From: CBDCWT01 sp965223305
GTDB taxonomy: Bacteria > Planctomycetota > Planctomycetia > Pirellulales > Pirellulaceae
Direction: 5' to 3'
Length of the DNA: 64,000 bases
Assembly (NCBI GenBank): GCA_965223305.1
Contig: CBDCWT010000058.1
Span: forward strand, 124,001 to 188,000
Of this stretch, positions 7,637-17,700 are shown one piece after another; the stretch's first letter is position 1; every line of letters starts with the position of its first letter. The position numbers and the translations under genes were made by a program. The notes beneath the pieces are model-generated. The model did not search any database. It saw nothing but the letters and a program-made list of their open reading frames with translations, and was not told the origin of the DNA.

Positions 7637-10600
7637 TTACTTTTCCGTGACAGCTGTTGCGCTGGAATCAATCGCCTCCAACGACTCGCTGGCGAGGGCG
7701 CGTGTCAACTCGTTCGGCGCGTTGTCCTTTGCGAACTCGAGCAACTCCGCTGCTTTGTCCTGAGCGTCCGAGGAAGTTTGCAGCAACAGGCGATGAGCAA
7801 ATACATAGGCGAGTTCGTGTTGCACCGAGGGGTGGATTTGTTGGATATTTGCAGTTTGAGGTGTCAACCAGGCGAGTACAATTTGCATCATGTTGGCCCA
7901 TTCCAACTCGCGTCGTTGCCAGGCCGCAATGCCCGCGCGACTAAGGCGCCTAATTAAGGCAATTTGCTCATCTGAACAGGCGTGTGGAAACGCTCCTCGC
8001 CGAATCGTATTGAGCATGCCCAATTCAGCTTGAAGAATACGAAATTCGGATGGCGGTACAGTGCGAAGAATCAGTTTGTCCACCTCAGATTTACCGGGCT
8101 CAATCGCGTACATATCACCGACCGCTAGCGAAATCTCGGACATGTGCGTGCGAAGTAGCGGTAATAGCAAACGGGCAGCCGAAAACGCTCCGCCTGCCGC
8201 GCGGATATTCTGTTCGAATGAGCGTTCCACGAAATCAACCTCAACTTTTCCGCTAAGTGAAGCCAGCGCCACCATCGTAATCGTTGCGGGGGACACGTCT
8301 TTCTTCACGCCGAAATCATAACCTTCAGCCCAAATCGTTCTTGCGACGTCTTCACCGTTTTCTATCTCTTCACTTTGACGCATGTCGTTACGTGTGAGTA
8401 ACCCCAGTAGCAGATATGCATCACATACAGCACTTGCGTAGAACGGATTATCGTCATCAGTGCCATGGGTTAGCTCGCGTTGCTCGATAATCTTGGCCAG
8501 CCGGCTCTGAGTCGTAAGCACCGGTGAATCAGTACACAATTCAGCTCTAGCCTCCAAGACGTCCAGCATCCTCTCAAATCCTACCTTCCACGGAATGTAG
8601 GTCCGGACTTCTTCGACTTTCTCAATGCCCTCTCTATCACGCCCCAAGAGCGTTGCAGCCCATGTAAAGCCGTAGAGGGCATTGTAGATGTCTCCGCGGC
8701 ATCGCACGTACGGAGAGTCGACCAATGTCGAAAGTCGCTGATACGCGTCGCCCGTCTGGCCATTATAAAAGTATGCTTCGGCCGTGCCGGCCAATAGCAA
8801 GGAGTGAGTCTTCTCTGGGGCGGAGCTGACCAGTTCGAAATATTCCATCACCGCTTGGTACGCCGCTACGTCATCACTTGAAATCCGCAGTTGCTCCTGT
8901 AGCGTGGCTGATTTGCCCCTGACAGCCAACTGAACGGCTTCCCACAATTGGGGCGGTGCGACACGCGACCTTTCTTCCTGCGGAACCAGATTGAGGTAAT
9001 CGAAACCATGGGCAACCTCCAGCTGTTGTGCTGCTGTCCACTTGAGTCCACTACGCTTGAGTATGTCGACCAAGCGAATGTATGCGGCGTACCCGGCGAA
9101 GCGGTGGTTGACGTCCTCGGTGAGGTTGGAGAATATCCGTTGCAAGTTCTTTTCGACGGAACCAAGGTCCGGGTAGGACACCAATGGCCATATATCTCTG
9201 GAAACAACCCTCAGCTCACGGGCGCACATTGCCTTTTTGAGCAGGCACTCAGCCTTCATATCAGTTGATGTCGTTTGCCTTTCGATGTCGTGGTACCTAG
9301 TTGCCGCAAGGCGAAACTCCCCATCCAAAAATGCCTGGTCAGCGAGCTGGATTGCGCTAACGCCATTGTCGGGGAGGCGAAGAAAACGAACCTTGTCGTT
9401 CGATACCCGCCAGGTTGCGTCTCCGGAGACGCCGAGAGCGCGAGTCCGCATAGGATCATGAAACAACTCCTGATGCTCCAGTCGGTCAGAACCTATGCTA
9501 ATTGCATGCAGGGCGTTTTCGCGAGAGACGCGAAACGTAAGCTCCTGACCAACGCTAGCATCAACAAGCAACTCCTTCGCCGACAGCAATCTGCGTCCAG
9601 TACTATCTGCAACGCTGATCGACACGATCAGTTTCCGTGTGTAGCGTGCATCCCACAGCGATTGAATCGAGTACACCACCCATCGAGCACGCTTTTCTGC
9701 TGAGTCTCGTTCTGCCCTGTGATTGTTGTCCGTTAAGAAGAGAGTCAGTTCCGCCTCCGGTCCTGCGGGCACCACGAAGGAACCTGTCACGGTCAGCGAA
9801 GGGCCAATACTCTGCTCCTTTGCGACATCATCGAGACTCAACATCACGAACTTGGAGGTCAATCCCGCGACCTGTTCTTGATACTCTGTTGCCAGTTTGT
9901 CGAGTGGTGGGAATGAACTAGCTACCGCTGAAAGCAGTTGGGTACTCTCTTCCTGCCACTCAGTGTTCGAAGGAAAGGTCGACCGCTGAAGCATTTCGTC
10001 CATGTACTGCCGGAGTTGGATCTCAAGCCGCGCGAGCACGCCGTCATCAGGCTTGATCGAAAGAAGTGCAGCGGTCGTGTCGAGGTTGTCGCGCCAGCCG
10101 TGGCCGGCCACCAAGGGGAATGCTTGTGAAACTATGAGAGAGTCAAATTTGGTGAGGAGCATCTCGTCCCCAACCAAACTCTCACGCAATGCGGAAAGCG
10201 TCGCCTTCAGATCAGCAACGGTCGTGTGCGAACTCAACGCCAATTCGACTTCACTTTTCAGCCTGACCTCGAGATTCTCCCGCACAGTTTGCTTCGATGA
10301 AGGAATCGGGAAAGTAGCATCGGTGCGCACCAAGCTAATGAGATCGGGCCATTCAGCGGTCTGAATGCTGTGAATGATGGCCTGTTCTCTCCTCGCCGGA
10401 CCGGTGACCGCGAGGTGTACGATCAGCCATCCCAGAATAGCCAGCAGCCCTGCCGTGGAGGCGACTGCAACTAGCCTCCACCTTCGTCTCGCCCTGTCTG
10501 GGCGTTGTCGCGATAGCCACTTCTTGTCGAAGACTTGACGGTAAATCTGATTACGAATTGCAATCGTGCCATCCGGCATGCTACGCACCAGACCAGCAAG

Positions 10601-11587
10601 GCGCAATTCCACATGGGCGTTCGACGACCCATCGCGCACCGGACGGCCCAGGAGCAACTCTCTGTATAGCTCCAAGGTTGCTTCCGGGCGAGCTAGCCGA
10701 TAATCGAGAAAACGGAGTATTTGCTGAAAGTGAACGTCGGTTCTCAGTTCCTCTAGCGCGGAAAACCTCTCGCTCACCATGAGATCAACGCTTTGCTGGC
10801 CGGCGCCAGCCTCAAGGGCATCGCTGCAGAGCATTGCAGTGAGGTACGGGTGACCGTTGGTCCACCGAAGAATGTCCTCAAGGAGGCCGCTCGCGTCGTC
10901 GCTAACTTCGGACAAAATCTCCGTCAGTTCCGAAAGGTCGTCAACTTCAGGATTGAAGTCGCGCAGCTCAACCGACTGACCAATGTTGTACGAGGTTGTC
11001 CGTCGGTCCTTCACCAACTCATCTGGCGTCGCAACTCCGATTAAGCAGAACGACACCTGCTCAAAACGCGGCTCGCTGGGGCGTTGGTTGTACATGTACC
11101 GGATTGTCGTAAAGAGGTCATCCGTGTACGGAAGCTTCAGCGTACTGTCGATCTCGTCAAGGAAGACGACTATTGGCGAATTGGTGTCCGCCGAAATAGC
11201 CACGTCGCTAAAGAAAGTAGAAAAACGCTGAGCAAGCGACAAGTGCTCATGCTCTTGCCACCACTCGAGAAAGTCTATTGGAAGACGCAGCTGGCTTGAG
11301 CACTGCATCAAAAGGTCCCGAAACCACCTCTCTGCAGTCTCCTGACTGCCGATCGACGTGATATCCAAGACGACGACACGGATCGATTCGCCTTTAAGCG
11401 TCTCCCGAATGCGAAAGATCAGGCTTGTTTTCCCGACTTGCCGTGAAGACAGAATATTGCAGTACTCGGAACTTCGCAGAATGGACAAAACCTGTTCTTC
11501 GACATCACGACGCGTGATGTAAACATGTTTCCGAGGATTGACAGCGCCCCCAGTGGCCAATCTGCGACGAGGAGTAGATTGATTCAT
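7637..11587 (-). CDS. AAA_35-type ATPase with transmembrane anchor and long helical/TPR-like tail
   Basis: A 1316-residue signalling-type ATPase. Residues about 12-350 are an AAA-like (PF14516-type) NTPase: GGAVNPRKHVYITR start, Walker A with QVGKTS (51-55), LDITSIGSQ, Walker B IVVFLDEIDS (D144-E145), then CLIGVATPDEL and NIGQSVELRDF, all family hallmarks. A single membrane helix (about 371-394, LVAVASTAGLLAILGWLIVHL) follows a basic stretch, so the ATPase should be cytosolic and the remaining 900 residues on the far side. That tail has a beta-rich part (about 580-700) and then repeated helices resembling TPR/SEL1 arrays (about 720-1300). The ATG overlaps the stop of the kinase-TIR-AAA gene (ATGA at 11584-11587), so the two are translationally coupled. 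Partner ATPases of the same family suggest hetero-oligomerisation; function unknown. Confidence 0.7.
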   Translation of the reverse strand: MNQSTPRRRLATGGAVNPRKHVYITRRDVEEQVLSILRSSEYCNILSSRQVGKTSLIFRIRETLKGESIRVVVLDITSIGSQETAERWFRDLLMQCSSQLRLPIDFLEWWQEHEHLSLAQRFSTFFSDVAISADTNSPIVVFLDEIDSTLKLPYTDDLFTTIRYMYNQRPSEPRFEQVSFCLIGVATPDELVKDRRTTSYNIGQSVELRDFNPEVDDLSELTEILSEVSDDASGLLEDILRWTNGHPYLTAMLCSDALEAGAGQQSVDLMVSERFSALEELRTDVHFQQILRFLDYRLARPEATLELYRELLLGRPVRDGSSNAHVELRLAGLVRSMPDGTIAIRNQIYRQVFDKKWLSRQRPDRARRRWRLVAVASTAGLLAILGWLIVHLAVTGPARREQAIIHSIQTAEWPDLISLVRTDATFPIPSSKQTVRENLEVRLKSEVELALSSHTTVADLKATLSALRESLVGDEMLLTKFDSLIVSQAFPLVAGHGWRDNLDTTAALLSIKPDDGVLARLEIQLRQYMDEMLQRSTFPSNTEWQEESTQLLSAVASSFPPLDKLATEYQEQVAGLTSKFVMLSLDDVAKEQSIGPSLTVTGSFVVPAGPEAELTLFLTDNNHRAERDSAEKRARWVVYSIQSLWDARYTRKLIVSISVADSTGRRLLSAKELLVDASVGQELTFRVSRENALHAISIGSDRLEHQELFHDPMRTRALGVSGDATWRVSNDKVRFLRLPDNGVSAIQLADQAFLDGEFRLAATRYHDIERQTTSTDMKAECLLKKAMCARELRVVSRDIWPLVSYPDLGSVEKNLQRIFSNLTEDVNHRFAGYAAYIRLVDILKRSGLKWTAAQQLEVAHGFDYLNLVPQEERSRVAPPQLWEAVQLAVRGKSATLQEQLRISSDDVAAYQAVMEYFELVSSAPEKTHSLLLAGTAEAYFYNGQTGDAYQRLSTLVDSPYVRCRGDIYNALYGFTWAATLLGRDREGIEKVEEVRTYIPWKVGFERMLDVLEARAELCTDSPVLTTQSRLAKIIEQRELTHGTDDDNPFYASAVCDAYLLLGLLTRNDMRQSEEIENGEDVARTIWAEGYDFGVKKDVSPATITMVALASLSGKVEVDFVERSFEQNIRAAGGAFSAARLLLPLLRTHMSEISLAVGDMYAIEPGKSEVDKLILRTVPPSEFRILQAELGMLNTIRRGAFPHACSDEQIALIRRLSRAGIAAWQRRELEWANMMQIVLAWLTPQTANIQQIHPSVQHELAYVFAHRLLLQTSSDAQDKAAELLEFAKDNAPNELTRALASESLEAIDSSATAVTEK

Positions 11588-14262
11588 AGGGCGTCCCGAA
11601 AGTAACGGCCGTACAGCAAGTTTGCGGGGTTTATGCGGCGCCTTTCCCGACGAACCAAACCAGCACCGTATAGCCGATAGAACAAGTCCTGGTCTGGCAC
11701 ACAGCCGGTCCTTACGATGGAACGCATAGCTTCCAGCAATTCCGGAGTCTGGTGCAACTTGAAAAGAATCGCGCGTAGATGGTCACCAAAAGGTCCGTGG
11801 TCTTCAGCCGCTGTTGAAATTAGCTCGTGGAACGGGAACGGAACAGGACCGCAGATGCGGTAGAAAGCCAGGCGAGTCAGGTACGGGTGACCTGCCAGCA
11901 ATTGATACAGCTCTGACTCTTGGCTCGCGTCAAGCGGCCGACCATATCGCTCATTTAACTCCGAGCAAGCCTCGGCCGTGAAGGGGCTCAGCTCAAGAAC
12001 CAAGCCTACATTGAACGGAGAGCGATCGCTTTCGGAAATAAGCAGATATGGCTCTGTCGAAATCGCCATGGCGAGATCGACGTCTTCCCATTCCGGAAAT
12101 GGGGCTCGGTTGTTATGCCACATTCGCAACATGGAGAAAAAATCACCCTGGTAATCGCGTCCAAAGATGCGGTCCGCTTCGTCCAAGGCAATCGCAACTG
12201 GGGAATCAACCTGCGCTAGCATCTCCTCGAGAGCCTGCGTCATCGAAGCCTGCGAGTCCGCGCGTGCCGTGGCGGGCTGCTGCGTTCCCAACCGCTGAGC
12301 GAAGATTTCGGCGAGGCGCGAAAGGAACGTTTGGTAGTCCGCTAGTTCTGGTTCCGAGAAGATTGAAAAATCAACAAACGCGACCTTCTTGCCTTCCCGC
12401 TGGCACTCCGAAAGATAACGCAAGAGCAGGGTACTTTTGCCAACTTGTCGCGGTCCCTTAATCACCAAGGTTTCACCATGATCTTGCGCACATTGAACAA
12501 CGGCAGCATCTTCTGGACGCGTGATGTAGTAGCGATCGGACGAGCGGATCGTTCCCCCCGGAACAGTTGCCGCTCGCGCATTGACCGACGGCTTGGGCCG
12601 TGAATCTGAGTCGTGCTGATCTGCCGAAGAGGTGGCTGGCAGATCGGTGGAGTTGCTTGGCGGCGGCTCGTAGTCCGATAGAGACGCTCTTAGCAAGAGC
12701 TGCGCAACATTCTCAGAGTCCTCCGGACCGTTCCACCTGATGAAGTGCAGATTGCCGAGGTAGAGGTCCATCTCGTATTCCAACGGACCAAAATAGCGAA
12801 GTCGTACTGGCAGCACTTTCGGTTTTCCAGTCTGTTGCCTGAGCAGGTGCGCCAACCGGACCTCGGTCTGCACCATCTCGCTATGCATCGCGTTCTTCGA
12901 CAACAAAACAATTAAGTAATCGCACCATCGCAGCCGACGGTTGATTTCCTCAAACCATTCGGTGCCAGCAGTCATGCCTACATCGATGAAGCAGTCCCCG
13001 CCATCGGCCACAAAGTGGTCACGCACCGTCTTCGCAAGATGCTCTTCTTGCGGATCGCCTTGGGGGTACGAAATGAAAAACCGCCGCGCCGGTGAAACCG
13101 TCGCGAGTTTCTGATCGTTTCTGGGCGGCGAGTCGCTGTGCGGCAACGTGTTCTCAATTTCGCCGAGCGCCGCTGCCAGCTCGTCCGCGGCCGTAAACCG
13201 ATCCTCAGCGCCCTTCCTCAAACACTTGAAACAGATCCTGTGCAGGGCGAGCGGTATGTTGTCATTGATTGTCCGTAGCGATCGCGGTTCGCGATAAAGG
13301 ATTTGGTCATTCAGTTCTTTTTGTGTTTCGCCTTGGAATGGCCTGACCCCAACCAGCATCTCATACAGGACTACGCCTAATCCCCAAATATCGCAGCGAG
13401 GATCCATCCAGTTCGCCTGGCCGAGCACTTGTTCGGGAGCACGGTAGGGCATCGTACCGGATGCGTCGCCTGCGTGCTTGTGCTGCTGACCAGCGTGGAG
13501 CGCCAGTCCGAAGTCAGTCAGGTGAGGCTGATCGTTTTGGTCCAGCAAGACGTTGCCCGGCTTCACGTCGCGGTGCACAAAGTCTGCCAGGTGCGCCTGA
13601 TGAAGTGCTTCGGCCACCTGTCTCGCGATCCGCACGGCGTCGACAATGCGCACTCCGGACGCAATGGCCCGGTCCAGCGAGCGGCCATCGATGTACTTCA
13701 TGACGACGTAAAGTCGCCCATCTGGGATCTTGCCGAAGTCAAAGATGGGAACGATCGCCGGATGACGCGAATCCAGCTTGGCAACGGTCTGCATCTCCGC
13801 AAGAAACTGCTCTTCGGCCTTTTCCTTGTTGGCCTTCCGCTTCGGGATCTTGATCGCGACTGACCGCCGAAGTCCCTCGTCTTCCGCTAGATAGACGTCG
13901 CCGAATCCCCCACCACCGATATGCTGTTTGAGATGATAGCGACCGATTCTCTGAGGAGCGTCTCCGAGATCGTCCCCGTTCGCAACACCCGGCTCGTCAG
14001 GCTCGCTTGAGTCGGAAGACAACCCCCAACGCGCGGCTTCGGCCTCTGATTCATGTGCAAGCAACAGCTCGTTAAGGTCTGCCCTGAGTTCCGCTTGTTC
14101 ACCGGAGGCAGATAGACGCTCCACATAGTCTTCAACTCTCGGCGACTCGTTGGCGCGAAGAGCGTTCCGGAAGTCGCGGAGAATACTCTCTCTCTTGGAT
14201 GAGAGGCCACCCTCGCGGCCTGATTCGATAGTCATGAGCTCCAAGCCCGCAAGCGCTGGCAC
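11584..14262 (-). CDS. Ser/Thr protein kinase - TIR - AAA_35 ATPase fusion
   Basis: An 892-residue three-part protein. Residues about 105-365 are a Hanks-type kinase: GGGGFG loop, VAIK (K138), HRDVKPGN (D232), DFG (250-252), GTMPYRAPE. Residues about 393-515 form a TIR domain: RRFFISYP, CFIDVGMTAGTEWFEEI, CDYLIVLLSKNAMHSEMVQTE, with E467 at the position of the catalytic glutamate of NADase TIRs. Residues about 565-892 form an AAA-like ATPase: GGTIRSSDRYYITRPED, Walker A GPRQVGKS (603-610), Walker B ALDEADRIF (D694-E695). The N-terminal 90 residues are helical. The annotated GTG start (14262) competes with ATG 14235, which has GGAG only 3 nt upstream. No membrane segment. First gene of an operon with the TM-anchored AAA protein; the pair resembles STAND/conflict signalling modules. 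Confidence 0.8.
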   Translation of the reverse strand: MPALAGLELMTIESGREGGLSSKRESILRDFRNALRANESPRVEDYVERLSASGEQAELRADLNELLLAHESEAEAARWGLSSDSSEPDEPGVANGDDLGDAPQRIGRYHLKQHIGGGGFGDVYLAEDEGLRRSVAIKIPKRKANKEKAEEQFLAEMQTVAKLDSRHPAIVPIFDFGKIPDGRLYVVMKYIDGRSLDRAIASGVRIVDAVRIARQVAEALHQAHLADFVHRDVKPGNVLLDQNDQPHLTDFGLALHAGQQHKHAGDASGTMPYRAPEQVLGQANWMDPRCDIWGLGVVLYEMLVGVRPFQGETQKELNDQILYREPRSLRTINDNIPLALHRICFKCLRKGAEDRFTAADELAAALGEIENTLPHSDSPPRNDQKLATVSPARRFFISYPQGDPQEEHLAKTVRDHFVADGGDCFIDVGMTAGTEWFEEINRRLRWCDYLIVLLSKNAMHSEMVQTEVRLAHLLRQQTGKPKVLPVRLRYFGPLEYEMDLYLGNLHFIRWNGPEDSENVAQLLLRASLSDYEPPPSNSTDLPATSSADQHDSDSRPKPSVNARAATVPGGTIRSSDRYYITRPEDAAVVQCAQDHGETLVIKGPRQVGKSTLLLRYLSECQREGKKVAFVDFSIFSEPELADYQTFLSRLAEIFAQRLGTQQPATARADSQASMTQALEEMLAQVDSPVAIALDEADRIFGRDYQGDFFSMLRMWHNNRAPFPEWEDVDLAMAISTEPYLLISESDRSPFNVGLVLELSPFTAEACSELNERYGRPLDASQESELYQLLAGHPYLTRLAFYRICGPVPFPFHELISTAAEDHGPFGDHLRAILFKLHQTPELLEAMRSIVRTGCVPDQDLFYRLYGAGLVRRERRRINPANLLYGRYFRDAL

Positions 14263-14718
14263 GCGTCCCGACGCGAGAACGTGCGATGTGTCTTGGTGAA
14301 CCTGTGCCCCCGCACTACAGCCGCTGGCCGTTTTCGACCCCTCGAGTCACCGCTGGAGCACCGCCGTGTCCCAAAGTTTACCACAGCGGCTCCAGCGCAT
14401 CACAGGGTCGAAAGCTTTCCCGATTGGGCACGACCTCCGAGTTTTGCGCTTCACACACTCGTCCTCGTTAGCGCCCTCACCGATCGGATTTATCTCCCGA
14501 CTTCACTCCGGGGCACCTGGGCCAGTCAGGATGCGGCTCCCGTCCGGCCTTCTATTGCTTGCAAGACGTCTCTTTTTTGAAAAAAACGCTGGCCGGTAGC
14601 GCAGCATCTGGCTCCTCCGATCAGTGACCTTTCTAAGGGGCGAAAGGTCCAGGTCTTCCGCGACTCAGCCGTAACCAAGAACGGGCTCGCAAGTACCGAC
14701 TACCGAGAGGACGAAACT
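14263..14718. other. Divergent intergenic region
   Basis: A 456-bp spacer between the kinase-TIR-AAA gene (minus) and the RTX gene (plus), so promoters for both should lie here. The RTX start at 14719 is preceded by CCGAGAGGACGAAACT, a usable ribosome-binding site. Open frames on the plus strand (14281-14599) show arginine/proline-rich, non-conserved translations and are judged spurious. No repeat or RNA gene was recognised. Confidence 0.4.
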
Positions 14719-17700
14719 ATGGCATTCCGACGCAAGGGTCACAGGCCTTCACGCAAGCAAAACCGACGCCCACAGCACGAGACTCTGCAAAAGCGCGAGC
14801 TCATGGCTGTCGATGTCTCTTTGACGAGCGGAACCTTCAACATCCAGGCGGACCCTGCCGGAGGGCAGGTGGACGTCAGCCAAGAGTCCTGGGCGATCGT
14901 TGTCACATCCGGCGTCGGCTCCTCCACCAAGAAATCGAGCTACCCAGCATACTTCGTGCAGAAGATTGTGTTTTGGGGCAGCGAGAACCGCGACATCTTC
15001 TCAAACAACACGTCAAGACCCGCCACGATTCACGGTAGAGGTGGAAACGATGAGCTGTCCGGCGGATCAACTCGCGACGTCATCTACGGTGGCCTTGGCG
15101 CCGATACGATCAATGGCCGAGGCAGCAATGATCTCTTGTATGGTGACTATCTCTGGCCACTGGTTTCAATAGGCGGCGCTGACACGATCATCGGTGGCGG
15201 CGGCAATGACAGCCTCTATGGCGGACCAGGGGCCGATACGCTTAAGGGGTACGGCGGCAACGACAAACTGTTTGGCAATGATGGCAACGACAAGATGTAT
15301 GGCCACAACGGTGACGATGTACTCGAGGGAGGACGAGGCCAAGATCGTTTGCACGGTGGTGACGACCAAGACACACTGCGAGGAGGCGACCATCGCGACC
15401 ACCTCTACGGTGAACATGGGCGAGATGTGCTCTTTGGAGACGGTGGAAACGACTACATCGACGGTGGTTTGCTAGCTGACCGCATCTTTGGTGGCATTGG
15501 AAACGACACTCTGCTTGGCGGACCAGGTCGCGTCGCCGACTTCATCATCGGAGGAGAAGGTGGCGACACCATCAAGGGTGGTGACGGCGACGACACTTTG
15601 ATTGGCGACCACTGGTGGCCTACCACCACCGGTGCCGGCAACGACCTCATTCAGGGTCAGGGCGGGAATGATGTACTACACGGTGGAGGCGGAAACGACA
15701 CCCTCGAAGGAAACGGTGGTCACGACCGAATTTGGGGACACGGCGGAAACGACACGCTCAAGGGCGGAAGCGGGAAAGACACACTTTACGGCAACGCAGG
15801 ACGAGATCACCTTCTTGGCAACTCGGGAAACGATACGCTTGAGGGTGGGTCTGAGAGGGACAGGCTAATCGGCGGCGACAACAACGACACCTTACGAGGC
15901 GGGGACCACAATGATTACCTGGAGGGTGGGCAGGGGCGCGACACGCTTGAAGGCGACGCTGGTGACGACCGACTCGCCGGTGGTCGTGGCAATGACAGGC
16001 TCGTTGGAGGCAAAGGCAACGACACATACATCTTCAACGTCGGCATCGCGTTAGGGGAAGATGTGGTGGACGAAGGGAACGCTGGGTTCTTTACCGTTGC
16101 CTACGGCCAGGATACGCTCGATTTTTCCAAAAGCCCCAGCGGTGTCACTGTTGACCTAGAAAAGACAGCAACACAACGTGTCCACCCGAATCTGAGCCTC
16201 AAACTCAGCTCACCATTCGCCATCGAACACCTCATTGGAACAGGATACAACGACACCGTACGCGGAAACCGGTTGCGGAATCGGCTTGAGGGGCGTGGAG
16301 GCACTGACACGCTCGTTGGTCGAAGCAATGACGACACTCTACTTGGCGGCGCCGGTGTGGACATTCTACGTGGCGGTGCCGGTCATGACGTGCTCCGAGG
16401 GGGAAGCGGATCCGACAAACTGTGGGGTGACGAGGGGAACGACGAACTTCATGGCGACGCCGGAGATGACACGCTCCACGGCGGCTTGAATAACGACAAA
16501 CTCTACGGTGGTGATGGAAGCGACACACTCAATGGAAACGCTGGCGGTGACTTTCTGGAAGGCGGCAGGCATGACGACACGCTCCGAGGCGGTGGTGACT
16601 ACGATACTTTTCTCTTCGATGCGGACCGTCCGTTAGGTTCAGATGTGCTTGTGGACGAGGGAGGCAAGAACAGACTTGACTTTTCCAAGACATCTCGACG
16701 CGTCACAGTCGATCTTCGTCGCCGAGATGCGCAGAAGGTAACGGCTGGGCTGAACATCACCCTGACCACTGACGGTATTCGCCACATCACCGGAGGCGAC
16801 GGCAATGATGTGCTCAAAGGAACCGGCCAAGACGATCAACTGATCGGGGGACCTGGCAACGACATTCTGACCGGTCGCGCTGGTAACGACCTAATTGCCG
16901 GTGACGGCTTCTGGGTCGTCGGGAGTGGATCTGGGCATGACACGATCGACGGTGGACTGGGTAAGGACACCATCGTGGGAGGGGGCGGAAATGACCGTAT
17001 TAAGGTACGCGGACGCGAAGCCGAATTCGACGCGATCTCAGGCGGCGCTGGATTCGACCGCATTCTGAATGCCGGGAACGGAAGGGTCACCATCGGGCAC
17101 TTCGATTCCGCCACGAATGGAGTGGAGGAATGGCAAAACGGCGGTCACTCAATCGTTGGCAATCACGCGAGGAACATATTGAACTTTAGCAACACTGCAC
17201 TTGTCGGAGTTACCTTGGTGTCTGGCGAGGGCGGGTGGGACGACCTAACCGCTTCGAACAAGACCGCCGATATTGAATACCATGGCGGGTCGGGGCGAGA
17301 TAATCTCTACGGCGGGCTGCGGCGCGACAAACTATTCGGTGGGCCCGACGGTGATTTGATCGATGGTGGCGCGGGCAACGATGAGCTGTACGGAGGAGGC
17401 GGTTGGGACCGGATGAACGGCGGAGCCGGCGCTGACCAAGTATTCGGACAGGCTGATGGCGACCGCATCACGCTTGACGACAACGATCGAGTTGTTTCTG
17501 GCGGGGGTGGCTGCGATGACTATTACAACTCCGACAGCGGTAAAAGGTGGTCGGACTCGAACGGCGACTGCGCCCCACCCCCAAAGCCAGTGGGAAGCGA
17601 GCCTCGTATCATCTCGTTCTCCCCCACCGTCACGGACGAGAACAGTGCGAAGCTCACGTGGAGCGTCGAATGTGATTCGACATGCGAAGTGATCATTAAC

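Noticed and set aside
14281..14599. Plus-strand frames upstream of the RTX gene
   Set aside because: Pro/Arg/Ser-rich, mutually overlapping, and located where divergent promoters are expected.
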